Assembly: GCA_013697225.1 (NCBI GenBank)
Contig: JACCXG010000054.1
Location: 1 to 13,535 of the forward strand
From: Acidobacteriota bacterium
Lineage (GTDB): Bacteria > Acidobacteriota > Vicinamibacteria > Vicinamibacterales > 2-12-FULL-66-21
Length of the DNA stretch: 13,535 nt
Direction of reading: 5' to 3'
Shown here piece by piece: positions 1-7,506 of this stretch; the stretch's first letter is position 1, and each line of letters opens with the position of its first letter. The notes beneath the pieces were generated by a model. It did not search any database and was not told where the DNA came from. It was given only the letters and a program-made list of their open reading frames with translations. A program made the position numbers and the translations under genes.

Positions 1-2
1 TA

Positions 3-1661
3 GCCGCGATCGATATCGGGACAAATTCCATCCACATGATTGTGGTGAAGGTCAGGCCCGATCTCTCGTTCGAGATCATCGATCGCGAAAAGGACATGGT
101 CCGCCTGGGAGCCGGCGGGCTCGACGGCCGGAGCCTGACTCCCAGTGCCTTGGCTGGTGCGCTCCAGACGCTGGCCAAGTTCAAGCGTTTGGCCGAATCG
201 CACAAGGTGGACGAGATCGTCGCCGCCGCCACGAGCGCCACGCGCGAAGCGGACAACGGCGGGGACTTCATCGCGGAGGTCGACCGCCTGACGGGCATCC
301 GCATCCGGGTCATCTCGGGCACTGAGGAAGCACGCCTGATCCATCTTGCCGCCGGGTACGGGGTCGACATCGGCGCCTCCACGGCCGTGGTGATCGACAT
401 CGGCGGAGGGAGCGTCGAGGTGACGCTTGGCACGGCCACCGAGCTTGCGCTTGGCAAAAGCTTCAAGGTGGGGGTCATCCGGCTCACGGAGCGGTTCGTC
501 ACGTCGGATCCGCTCACCGGACGGGACGAACGGCGGCTGGTCAAACACTTGAACCGCGAGATGGGGGGGTACCTCGATCAGGTGGCCTCGCGGGGGTTCG
601 ACCGCGTCATCGGCACATCGGGAACCATCCTGAGCCTTGGCGCGCTGGCGTCCGGCGAGAGCGGCGGGGCTGCCGAGGAGCTTCGCAACCGGCGCGTCCC
701 TGTGAAGAGCCTGCACAGGCTGCGCAAGCGGCTCACCGGGCTTTCCCTCGAAGGACGGCTGGCTGTGCCAGGCCTTGATCCGCGCCGGGCCGATCTGTCG
801 GTTGCCGGTTCGGTGCTGCTCGACACCATCCTCCGGCGGCTCGGCGCCGACGAGTTCACGCTGTGCGACCTGGCGCTCCGTGAAGGTCTCATCCTGGACT
901 ACGTCCGTCGCAACAGCGCGCGCATCCGGAAGGCCGAGCGCTACCCCGACGTCCGGCGGCGAAGCGTCATCGAGCTGGCCGAGCGGTGCGGGTACTGGCC
1001 CGAGCACGCGCAGCAGGTGGCGAAGCTCGCGCTGGCCATCTTCGACCAGACGAGAAGCGTCCACGGCCTGACCGACCGGGAGCGGGACTGGCTGGAATGC
1101 AGCGCCATCCTGCACGACATCGGAGTGCACATCAGCTACGAGCGGCATCACCGTCACTCGTATTACCTGATCAAGAACGGCGACCTTCGTGGCTTCGACC
1201 CGAAGGAAATCGAAATCGTCGCGCTGATCGCGCGCTATCACCGTCAAGCCACTCCCAAGAAATCGCACGAAGGCTTCGCAGACCTGGGCGGTGCCACGCG
1301 CCGTGCCGTCAAGGCGATGGCCGCCATGCTGCGGCTGGCGGAAGGACTCGACCGCAGCCACTCACAAGTGCTCGCCGGGATCGACCTGTATCCCCGCGGC
1401 GACGACTACCTCGCACGGCTGCGTGCCGGTGGCGACGCGGAACTGGAGCTGTGGGCCGCCCACCGCCACGTCGCCCCTCTCGAGGCCGTGCTGGGCAAGC
1501 CGATCCGGTTCGAGGTGAGCCGCAGCGAAGACAAGGATCCCCGCGTACATGCTGACGAACCTGACCAAACCTCACCAGTACCCCGGCAAGCTGTTCGTCG
1601 TGGAAGGCATCGACGGCTCCGGCAAGACCACGCAGCTGACGCTGCTGTCGAAGTGGCTTAG
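3..1661 (+). CDS. ppx: Ppx/GppA phosphatase with C-terminal HD domain (5' partial)
   Basis: Exopolyphosphatase/guanosine pentaphosphatase family: hydrolyses terminal phosphate from polyphosphate or converts pppGpp to ppGpp in the cytoplasm. The reading frame is open from base 3 and already encodes the family's first phosphate-binding motif (AAIDIGTNSIHM), so only a few N-terminal codons lie left of the window. Counting from the ATG at 36, an ASKHA-type Ppx domain covers about residues 1-295 (SGTEEARL near 94, DIGGGSVE near 121, GTSGTI near 193, DLALREGLILDYV near 278). An HD domain follows (His324, HD at 360-361, LIARYHR near 398), as in long Ppx proteins. The frame closes only at the TAG at 1659-1661, 113 bp inside the next gene. 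The last ~40 residues are Arg/His/Pro-rich and look like out-of-frame reading of that gene. Polyphosphatase versus pppGpp hydrolase cannot be settled here; the pstB-phoU context favours polyphosphate. Confidence 0.93.
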   Translation, partial: AAIDIGTNSIHMIVVKVRPDLSFEIIDREKDMVRLGAGGLDGRSLTPSALAGALQTLAKFKRLAESHKVDEIVAAATSATREADNGGDFIAEVDRLTGIRIRVISGTEEARLIHLAAGYGVDIGASTAVVIDIGGGSVEVTLGTATELALGKSFKVGVIRLTERFVTSDPLTGRDERRLVKHLNREMGGYLDQVASRGFDRVIGTSGTILSLGALASGESGGAAEELRNRRVPVKSLHRLRKRLTGLSLEGRLAVPGLDPRRADLSVAGSVLLDTILRRLGADEFTLCDLALREGLILDYVRRNSARIRKAERYPDVRRRSVIELAERCGYWPEHAQQVAKLALAIFDQTRSVHGLTDRERDWLECSAILHDIGVHISYERHHRHSYYLIKNGDLRGFDPKEIEIVALIARYHRQATPKKSHEGFADLGGATRRAVKAMAAMLRLAEGLDRSHSQVLAGIDLYPRGDDYLARLRAGGDAELELWAAHRHVAPLEAVLGKPIRFEVSRSEDKDPRVHADEPDQTSPVPRQAVRRGRHRRLRQDHAADAAVEVA

Positions 1662-2247
1662 CGCGGCGGGGCATCCCGTCTTCGTGACCGAGTGGAACTC
1701 GTCCGCGCTGGTCAAGGCCGCCACGAAGGCGGGGAAGAAGAAGAACGCCCTCACACCGATGACGTTCAGCCTCCTTCACGCCACGGACTTCGCCGACCGT
1801 CTGCTCTACAACGTCATTCCGCCGCTCAAGGCGGGCATGATCGTTCTTGCCGACCGCTACACCTACACCGCCTTCGCGCGCGACGCGGCCCGCGGCGTGG
1901 ATCGCCGCTGGGTTCGCGAGCTCTACAGCTTCGCGGTCAAGCCCGACCTCGCGGTCTACTTCCGGGTGCCGATCGACGTGTCGACCGACCGCCTGCTGGC
2001 GCGACGCGTGAAGCTGAAGTTCTACGAGGCAGGCATGGACATGGGGTGGAGCCATTCGCTCGTGGAGAGCTTCCGCCTCTTTCAGGGGAAGGTGCTCGAC
2101 GAATACGACCGCCTGGTCGATGAGTTCGGCCTGAGCGTGGTCAACGCAGTCGGCAGCATCACCGAGCAGCAGCGGACGTTCCGCAGGCTCGTTTCCCAGC
2201 ACCTGGAGATTGAGACCAATGATGAACAGCTCGACGAGCTTGCCTGA
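1549..2247 (+). CDS. thymidylate kinase-like P-loop nucleoside monophosphate kinase (first of a tandem pair)
   Basis: A 232-residue protein of the thymidylate kinase fold, which transfers phosphate from ATP to a nucleoside monophosphate. It has an intact Walker A (GIDGSGKT, residues 20-27), the conserved ATDFADRL helix (79-86), the DRY motif (102-104) and a lid-like region KFYEAGMDMG (157-166). Classical Tmk has DRY followed by Ser and an AYQG segment that helps hold the thymine base. Here the stretch reads DRYTYTAFARDAARG, so dTMP is not assured as substrate. The ATG at 1549 has AAGGA 11 nt upstream and places the P-loop at the usual distance from the N-terminus. The gene overlaps the ppx frame by 113 bp and the second kinase gene by about 29 bp, so all three are probably co-transcribed and translationally coupled. 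Housekeeping Tmk is possible, but the phosphate-gene setting suggests a specialised role. Confidence 0.85.
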   Translation: MLTNLTKPHQYPGKLFVVEGIDGSGKTTQLTLLSKWLSAAGHPVFVTEWNSSALVKAATKAGKKKNALTPMTFSLLHATDFADRLLYNVIPPLKAGMIVLADRYTYTAFARDAARGVDRRWVRELYSFAVKPDLAVYFRVPIDVSTDRLLARRVKLKFYEAGMDMGWSHSLVESFRLFQGKVLDEYDRLVDEFGLSVVNAVGSITEQQRTFRRLVSQHLEIETNDEQLDELA

Positions 2248-2986
2248 GGAAGGGGCGTCAGGCGGGGCCAAACCCGGCAGCTATTACAGCTATGGGATCC
2301 CGTACCTGCCGATCGACGGCTACCCGGGGCGGATCATCGCCATCGAGGGAACGGACGGCGTCGGCCGCTCGACGCAGATCCGGCTGCTGCGTGAGTGGCT
2401 CGAAGTCCAGGGGTACGGCGTCGTCGAAACGGGATGGACCCGCTCGGAGCTCATGCAGCCGACGATCGACCTGGCGAAGTCGAGCAACACGCTCAACAAG
2501 CTCACCTTCGTGCTGCTCTATGCCACCGATTTCGCCGACCGCCTGGAGAAGGAGATCATTCCCGCCCTCAAGGCCGGGTTCATCGTGCTGTCGGATCGCT
2601 ACATCTACACGGCAATGGCCAGGGCCGGGGTGCGCGGCATCGATCGGCCGTGGGTCCGGAACCTGTACGGGTTTGCCATCGCTCCCCACCTGGTCTTCTA
2701 TCTCAAGATCGACGACAGGACGCTCATCCGGCGCGTGCTCCAGGCCCGCGGGATGGACTACTGGGAATCGGGCATGGACCTGAAGCTCGGCGATGACATC
2801 TACGAGAGCTTCAGAGCCTACCAGCGGGCGCTGCTTCGCGAGTACGCGTCGATGGCAGACGAGTTCCGCTTCCGCACACTGGACGCACGGCGGAAGGTGG
2901 ACGTGCTCCAGGACGAGCTGCGCCGCCAGATCGGCGCGTTTCTGACGGACAGCGATACGAGCGCTGCCGGAACCAAGCCGGAATAG
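2219..2986 (+). CDS. thymidylate kinase-like paralogue with altered Walker A (Lys to Arg)
   Basis: A 255-residue paralogue of the preceding gene. Shared features are YPG before the P-loop strand, LLYATDFADRL (99-109), DRYIYTAMAR (126-135), an RG-DRPWVRNLYGFA segment (139-153) and WESGMDLKLGD (182-192). It has a longer N-terminus (about 36 residues before the first strand, rich in Tyr/Gly/Pro). The Walker A reads GTDGVGRST (44-52): Arg50 replaces the lysine that normally contacts the ATP phosphates, while the rest of the fold is intact. This suggests changed phosphate handling, a regulatory partner of the upstream kinase, or loss of catalysis. Start: ATG at 2219 is preferred, with GGAG at 2205-2208 ten nt upstream; TTG 2210 and ATG 2222 are alternatives. 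It overlaps the upstream gene by about 29 bp. Nothing suggests decay: no frameshift, and codon use matches neighbours. Confidence 0.84.
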   Translation: MMNSSTSLPEEGASGGAKPGSYYSYGIPYLPIDGYPGRIIAIEGTDGVGRSTQIRLLREWLEVQGYGVVETGWTRSELMQPTIDLAKSSNTLNKLTFVLLYATDFADRLEKEIIPALKAGFIVLSDRYIYTAMARAGVRGIDRPWVRNLYGFAIAPHLVFYLKIDDRTLIRRVLQARGMDYWESGMDLKLGDDIYESFRAYQRALLREYASMADEFRFRTLDARRKVDVLQDELRRQIGAFLTDSDTSAAGTKPE

Positions 2987-2987
2987 C

Positions 2988-3008
2988 CTTTACACACAAT
3001 TTACATAC
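2988..3008 (+). promoter_or_regulatory. candidate Pho box upstream of pstB
   Basis: In the 67-bp gap between the second kinase and pstB, TTTACA occurs at 2989-2994 and again at 3000-3005, exactly 11 bp apart. Extended, the repeats are TTTACACAC and TTTACATAC (8 of 9 bases identical). An 11-bp period of direct repeats is the hallmark of PhoB/PhoP-family operators (CTGTCAT repeats in E. coli, TTAACA-like repeats in Bacillus). The AT-rich patch stands out from the GC-rich surroundings, and the downstream genes pstB and phoU are classic members of the regulon. I could not identify a convincing -10 element downstream. Confidence 0.55.
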
Positions 3009-3053
3009 GCGAAATCCACGGGAAATTGCCTCGCGGTACTGTGTGGAGCAGGC

Positions 3054-3884
3054 ATGACCCTCGTCCACACCTCAGTGCCCGCCCTTGCGGTCCCGCCCCG
3101 CGATGCTCCCCTCGAGCCTTGGCAGCGGCCGGTCGCCATCGACGTCGAGCGGCTGAACTTCTTCTACGGCGCGAAGCGCGCGCTCGAGGACATCTCGGTC
3201 CGGATCTCGAGCCATCTGGTGACCGCATTCATCGGGCCGTCCGGGTGTGGCAAGAGCACCTTCCTGAGGACCTTGAACCGGATGAACGACATCATCCCGG
3301 GCACCAGGGTAGAGGGCAAGGTCCTCATCGAGGGGCGGGACATCTACGCGCCGGGCACGGACGTTGTCGCGCTGCGCCGCCGGGTGGGGATGGTCTTCCA
3401 GAAGTCCAATCCCTTCCCCAAGACCATCTTTGAGAACGTGGCCTACGGCGTGCGCATCAATGGGCTCACGCGCAGCCGTGCCGAGCTCGAGGAGCGTGTG
3501 GAAGAGAGCCTGCAGTCGGCGGCCATCTGGGACGAGGTCAAGGACAGGCTGCATGACTCGGCGCTCGCGTTGTCGGGCGGCCAGCAGCAGCGGCTGTGCA
3601 TCGCGCGCGCCCTGGCCATCCGTCCGGAGATCCTGCTGATGGACGAGCCCGCCTCCGCGCTCGACCCCATCGCCACCCAGCGAATCGAGGAGCTGATCTA
3701 CAGCTTGAAATCCAGCTACACCATTGTGATCGTCACCCACAACATGCAGCAGGCCGCCAGGGTCTCGGACCGAACGGCTTTCTTCTGGCTGGGACGGCTC
3801 ATCGAGTACGGAGCCACCGACCGCATCTTCACGAACCCGGCGGAGAAGCTGACCGAGGATTACGTCACAGGGAGATTCGGATGA
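3054..3884 (+). CDS. pstB: phosphate ABC transporter ATP-binding protein PstB
   Basis: ATPase subunit that powers high-affinity phosphate import by the PstSCAB transporter at the inner membrane. All ABC signatures are present in the 276-residue product: Walker A GPSGCGKST (61-69), Q-loop Gln116 in MVFQKSNPFPKTIFENV (a PstB hallmark), signature LSGGQQQR (173-180), Walker B ILLMDEPASALDPIAT (193-208) and H-loop His229. It is 15-25 residues longer than usual because of a Pro/Ala-rich N-terminal tail before IDVERLNFFYG. The ATG at 3054 has GGAG five nt upstream. The candidate Pho box lies 50 bp upstream and phoU follows 70 bp downstream. The permeases (pstC, pstA) and binding protein (pstS) are not in the window and must be encoded elsewhere or beyond the left edge. 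Confidence 0.97.
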   Translation: MTLVHTSVPALAVPPRDAPLEPWQRPVAIDVERLNFFYGAKRALEDISVRISSHLVTAFIGPSGCGKSTFLRTLNRMNDIIPGTRVEGKVLIEGRDIYAPGTDVVALRRRVGMVFQKSNPFPKTIFENVAYGVRINGLTRSRAELEERVEESLQSAAIWDEVKDRLHDSALALSGGQQQRLCIARALAIRPEILLMDEPASALDPIATQRIEELIYSLKSSYTIVIVTHNMQQAARVSDRTAFFWLGRLIEYGATDRIFTNPAEKLTEDYVTGRFG

Positions 3885-3954
3885 TCGGCGGCGGGAGCGG
3901 ACCCGGGGAAACGGCAGCGGATCACAGGACGCTCGCGGCAGGAAACGGACACGC

Positions 3955-4629
3955 ATGCCGGACCGTCTAGTGCCGCACTTCCAGGAAGAGCTGCAGCAGC
4001 TCAAGACCCGCCTGCTCGAGATGGGGGGGCTCGCCGAGGACCGCGTGCGCTCGGTCGTGCAGGCGCTGGTCGATCGCAATCCTGCCGTGGTGGACCGCGT
4101 GCTCACCGGCGACGGCCCGATCAACCAGCTGCACATCGAGATCGACAGCCGCTGCTTCAAGCTCCTGGCGCTGCACCAGCCGATGGCCGTCGACCTGCGC
4201 GCGATCGTCTCCGCCGTGAAGATCAACACCGACCTCGAGCGGGTGGGGGATCTCGCGATCAACATCGCCGAGGCGGTCAAACGCTACATGCGGCATGCGC
4301 CCGTCAAGGAGCTCATCGACATCCCCCGCATGGCCGAGATCGCCCAGCGCATGCTCCGTGACGCTCTCGATGCCTACGTGCGCCGCGACACGGAGCTCGC
4401 CCACTCGGTGCTCAATGCAGACGATGCCCTGGATTCGCTGAAGACGCAGGTCTTCCGTGAGCTCCTCACGTTCATGCTGCAGACGCCGACCACGATCGAG
4501 CCGGCGCTCGACCTCATCCTGATCTCGCGCCACCTGGAGCGCATCGGCGATCACGCCACGAATATCGCTGAGGACGTGATCTTCATGGTCTCGGCGCGCG
4601 ACGTGCGGCACCACGCCAGGGAGCTGTAG
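3955..4629 (+). CDS. phoU: phosphate signalling protein PhoU
   Basis: Cytoplasmic adaptor that links the Pst transporter to the PhoR-type sensor kinase and dampens the Pho response when phosphate is plentiful. The 224-residue length is typical. Two PhoU three-helix repeats are visible, each with the metal-binding signature: NTDLERVGDLAINIAE (91-106) and SRHLERIGDHATNIAED (191-207). The hydrophobic FKLLALHQPMAVDLRAIVSAVKI segment (68-90) is also characteristic. The ATG at 3955 is preceded by AGGA at 3940-3943, 11 nt upstream. It follows pstB by 70 bp with no evident terminator or promoter between, so the two are most likely one transcript, the commonest arrangement for phoU. Confidence 0.97.
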   Translation: MPDRLVPHFQEELQQLKTRLLEMGGLAEDRVRSVVQALVDRNPAVVDRVLTGDGPINQLHIEIDSRCFKLLALHQPMAVDLRAIVSAVKINTDLERVGDLAINIAEAVKRYMRHAPVKELIDIPRMAEIAQRMLRDALDAYVRRDTELAHSVLNADDALDSLKTQVFRELLTFMLQTPTTIEPALDLILISRHLERIGDHATNIAEDVIFMVSARDVRHHAREL

Positions 4630-4641
4630 GCGCCCGGGGGG

Positions 4642-4720
4642 CCAGTTCCCGGTTGCGAGTCTTCAGTTGCCAGTGTCCAGTTGCCAGTTCCAGTTCCCAG
4701 TTGCCAGTCTCCAGCTGGCC
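4642..4720. repeat. degenerate CAGTTGCCAGT direct-repeat cluster
   Basis: Downstream of phoU the 11-mer CAGTTGCCAGT appears three times exactly (4664-4674, 4678-4688, 4698-4708). Degraded versions (CCAGTTCCCGGTTG, CCAGTTCCCAGT, CCAGCTGGCC) fill the space from 4642 to 4720. No reading frame across it shows a coding pattern. It lies between two transcription units. I infer a slippage-prone or dispersed intergenic repeat; no function can be read from it. Confidence 0.7.
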
Positions 4721-4765
4721 GTGTGCGGTCTGCAGCTCATTTGCCTGCCGGATCACGCCGGCCGG

Positions 4766-4795
4766 TTGACCTCGTGTCCCGCTTCACGATTCAAT
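4766..4795 (+). promoter_or_regulatory. candidate sigma70-type promoter for yacG-gltA
   Basis: TTGACC at 4766-4771 (5 of 6 matches to the -35 consensus) and TTCAAT at 4790-4795 (4 of 6 matches to -10) are separated by 18 bp, within an AT-rich island in GC-rich sequence. Transcription would begin near 4802, just ahead of the small yacG frame. It is the only plausible promoter I see between phoU and gltA, but the match was made by eye. Confidence 0.4.
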
Positions 4796-4803
4796 ATTGA
4801 GGT

Positions 4804-4977
4804 TTGGCAGAGCCCCTGTGTGTGTACTGTCGCCGTGAGCCGGCGGAGTCCCGCTGGCGGCCGTTCTGCAGCGAGCGCTGCAGGATGGCGGATCTGGGGC
4901 GCTGGCTCACCGGGGATTACCGCGTACCGGACGAACCGGCCGCGCCTGATCCTGCGCCCGAGTACGACGAGAACTGA
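4804..4977 (+). CDS. yacG: YacG-family zinc-ribbon protein (DNA gyrase inhibitor YacG)
   Basis: A 57-codon gene. The product has the YacG layout: a CxxC pair (CVYC, residues 6-9), then RPFCSERC (22-29) supplying the second CxxxC pair of a four-Cys zinc site, then DLGRWLTGDYRVP (32-44), and a short acidic tail ending EYDEN. The E. coli protein has the same order (CPTC, RPFCSKRC, DLGEW). E. coli YacG binds GyrB and inhibits gyrase; whether that holds here is inference. The start is uncertain. TTG at 4804 is the first possible start after an in-frame stop at 4798; CTG at 4816 also keeps all four cysteines, whereas GTG at 4822 loses the first. GAGG at 4799-4802 is very close to the TTG and 13 nt from the CTG. 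The stop lies 14 bp before gltA, so the two are probably co-transcribed. Confidence 0.82.
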   Translation: MAEPLCVYCRREPAESRWRPFCSERCRMADLGRWLTGDYRVPDEPAAPDPAPEYDEN

Positions 4978-4991
4978 GATCACGATTCTCC

Positions 4992-6274
<1,283 letters not shown>

Positions 6275-6278
<4 letters not shown>

Positions 6279-6291
6279 TCCAGGGGACTAG
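6275..6291. repeat. 17-bp CTAG-ended palindrome at convergent stop codons
   Basis: CTAGTCCAGGGGACTAG is a perfect 7-bp inverted repeat (CTAGTCC/GGACTAG) around AGG. It contains the TAG stop of gltA (6276-6278) and the TAG stop of the minus-strand LeuA-like gene (6288-6290). The same end sequence, CCAGGGGACTAG, bounds the larger inverted-repeat element at 7507-7676. It could act as a small bidirectional terminator, though no T-tract follows; a collapsed or excised copy of that element fits the sequence better. Confidence 0.6.
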
Positions 6292-7505
6292 TCCGCCGGA
6301 GGGTCCGGGATCTCCCGCAGGATTTCCTCCTCCGTCAGCACGCCGGAGGAGGCCTTGGCCCTTGTCAAGATGCGTTCGACCACGGCGTCCGCCGTCGGAT
6401 GCCCCCGCTGCTGCAGCCAGAAGATCACGTTGGATCGCCCCGACATCGGGCCCACCTCGATCTCCTGCGTGCGGCCGATCATTCCGGCCGGCACCCCTGA
6501 ATAGACCGCATCGACCAGCGCGACGTCGTTCATCCTGAAGGCCTTGATCACCGCTGCCGCGTGGACACCGGTCGCGGTACGGAACGCGTCCCGGCCGACA
6601 ACGGGATAGTTCGGGGGGATCGGCACGCCGGTCGCCCGCGACACCAGCTCGCAGTACTCGACCAGCGCGCTCAGATCGCGCTCGATATAGCCCATCAACA
6701 CGAGGTTCACGAGGAGCGTGTCCATCGGGGTGTTGCCCACGCGCTCCCCGATGCCGATCGCGGCGCCGTGCAGCCGCGTCGCGCCGGCATCGAGCGCCGC
6801 AACGGAGTTCGCGATCGCGAAATCCCGATCCCGGTGACCATGCCAGTCGATGCCGATGCCGCCGCCGCATTCCTCCACCACGGTGGCGACAAAGCGGACC
6901 ACCGCGGCGGCCCCGACGGGCGTCGCATGCCCCACCGTATCGGCCACGCATACGCGGCTCGCCCCGGCGCGGATTGCCGTGCGATAGAGGCTGCGCAGCG
7001 TGGCGGGATCCGCGCGGGTCGTATCCTCCGTCACGTACATGACGGAGAGCCCCTCACTCACCGCAAACGAGATGGCCTCCTCGGTCAGGGCCAGGAGGCG
7101 ATCGAGCGCCCAGCCCTCGGCGTACTGCCGCAGCGGGCTCGATCCGATGAAGGTGCAGCACTCGATCGGGATGCCCACCCGCTGGGAAATCTCCGCAACC
7201 GGGCGAATGTCAGCGATTACGGTCCTCGCCGCGCAATTGGCCCTGACACGCAGCCCTCCCGCGACGATCTCCCGCGCGAGCCCCTCCACGTCGCGAGCCA
7301 CGTGAGGCCCGGCGCCCGGCAGGCCGATATTCGCGGTGTCGATCCCGAGCCGATCGATTACATGCAGAATCGCGATCTTCTCGTCCAATGCGGGGGTACG
7401 CACAGAGGGGGACTGCAGCCCGTCGCGCAGCGTCTCGTCATCCAGCAGCACCGCGCCCGGTCTCCGGGCAGGCGCTCCATTCCAGTCGTGGATGAGGGGA
7501 TGCAC
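6288..7505 (-). CDS. LeuA/HMG-CoA-lyase-like DRE-TIM metallolyase (2-isopropylmalate synthase-like)
   Basis: A 405-residue member of the DRE-TIM metallolyase family, which uses a divalent metal for aldol-type condensation or cleavage of acyl-CoA and oxo acids. Visible elements: DETLRDGLQSPSV (23-35), CTFIGSSPLRQYAEGW (117-132), MYVTEDTTRADP (156-167), the metal-binding HGH (222-224) and GIGERVGN (251-258). The helix motif reads LRDGLQ, as in HMG-CoA lyase, where isopropylmalate, homocitrate and citramalate synthases usually have LRDGEQ. The GERVGN loop looks synthase-like. There is no C-terminal leucine-binding regulatory domain, and no leuB, leuC or leuD nearby. It may make an isopropylmalate-type product or act in a different pathway. 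Translation starts at GTG 7505, with AGGGGA seven nt upstream inside the inverted-repeat element. It converges with gltA. Confidence 0.8.
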   Translation of the reverse strand: MHPLIHDWNGAPARRPGAVLLDDETLRDGLQSPSVRTPALDEKIAILHVIDRLGIDTANIGLPGAGPHVARDVEGLAREIVAGGLRVRANCAARTVIADIRPVAEISQRVGIPIECCTFIGSSPLRQYAEGWALDRLLALTEEAISFAVSEGLSVMYVTEDTTRADPATLRSLYRTAIRAGASRVCVADTVGHATPVGAAAVVRFVATVVEECGGGIGIDWHGHRDRDFAIANSVAALDAGATRLHGAAIGIGERVGNTPMDTLLVNLVLMGYIERDLSALVEYCELVSRATGVPIPPNYPVVGRDAFRTATGVHAAAVIKAFRMNDVALVDAVYSGVPAGMIGRTQEIEVGPMSGRSNVIFWLQQRGHPTADAVVERILTRAKASSGVLTEEEILREIPDPPAD

Positions 7506-7506
7506 G

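Noticed and set aside
1309..2271. Long minus-strand frame (320 codons) opposite ppx and the first kinase
   Set aside because: It is antisense to two well-supported genes and has no recognisable domain; long antisense frames are expected at this GC content.
3037..3042. TACTGT as a -10 box for the pstB promoter
   Set aside because: It lies only 2 bp before the pstB ribosome site and too far from the Pho-box-like repeats to form a normal promoter.
3072..4280. Minus-strand frame of 402 codons across pstB and phoU
   Set aside because: It is fully antisense to two clear genes, with Ser/Arg-rich low-complexity translation and no motifs.
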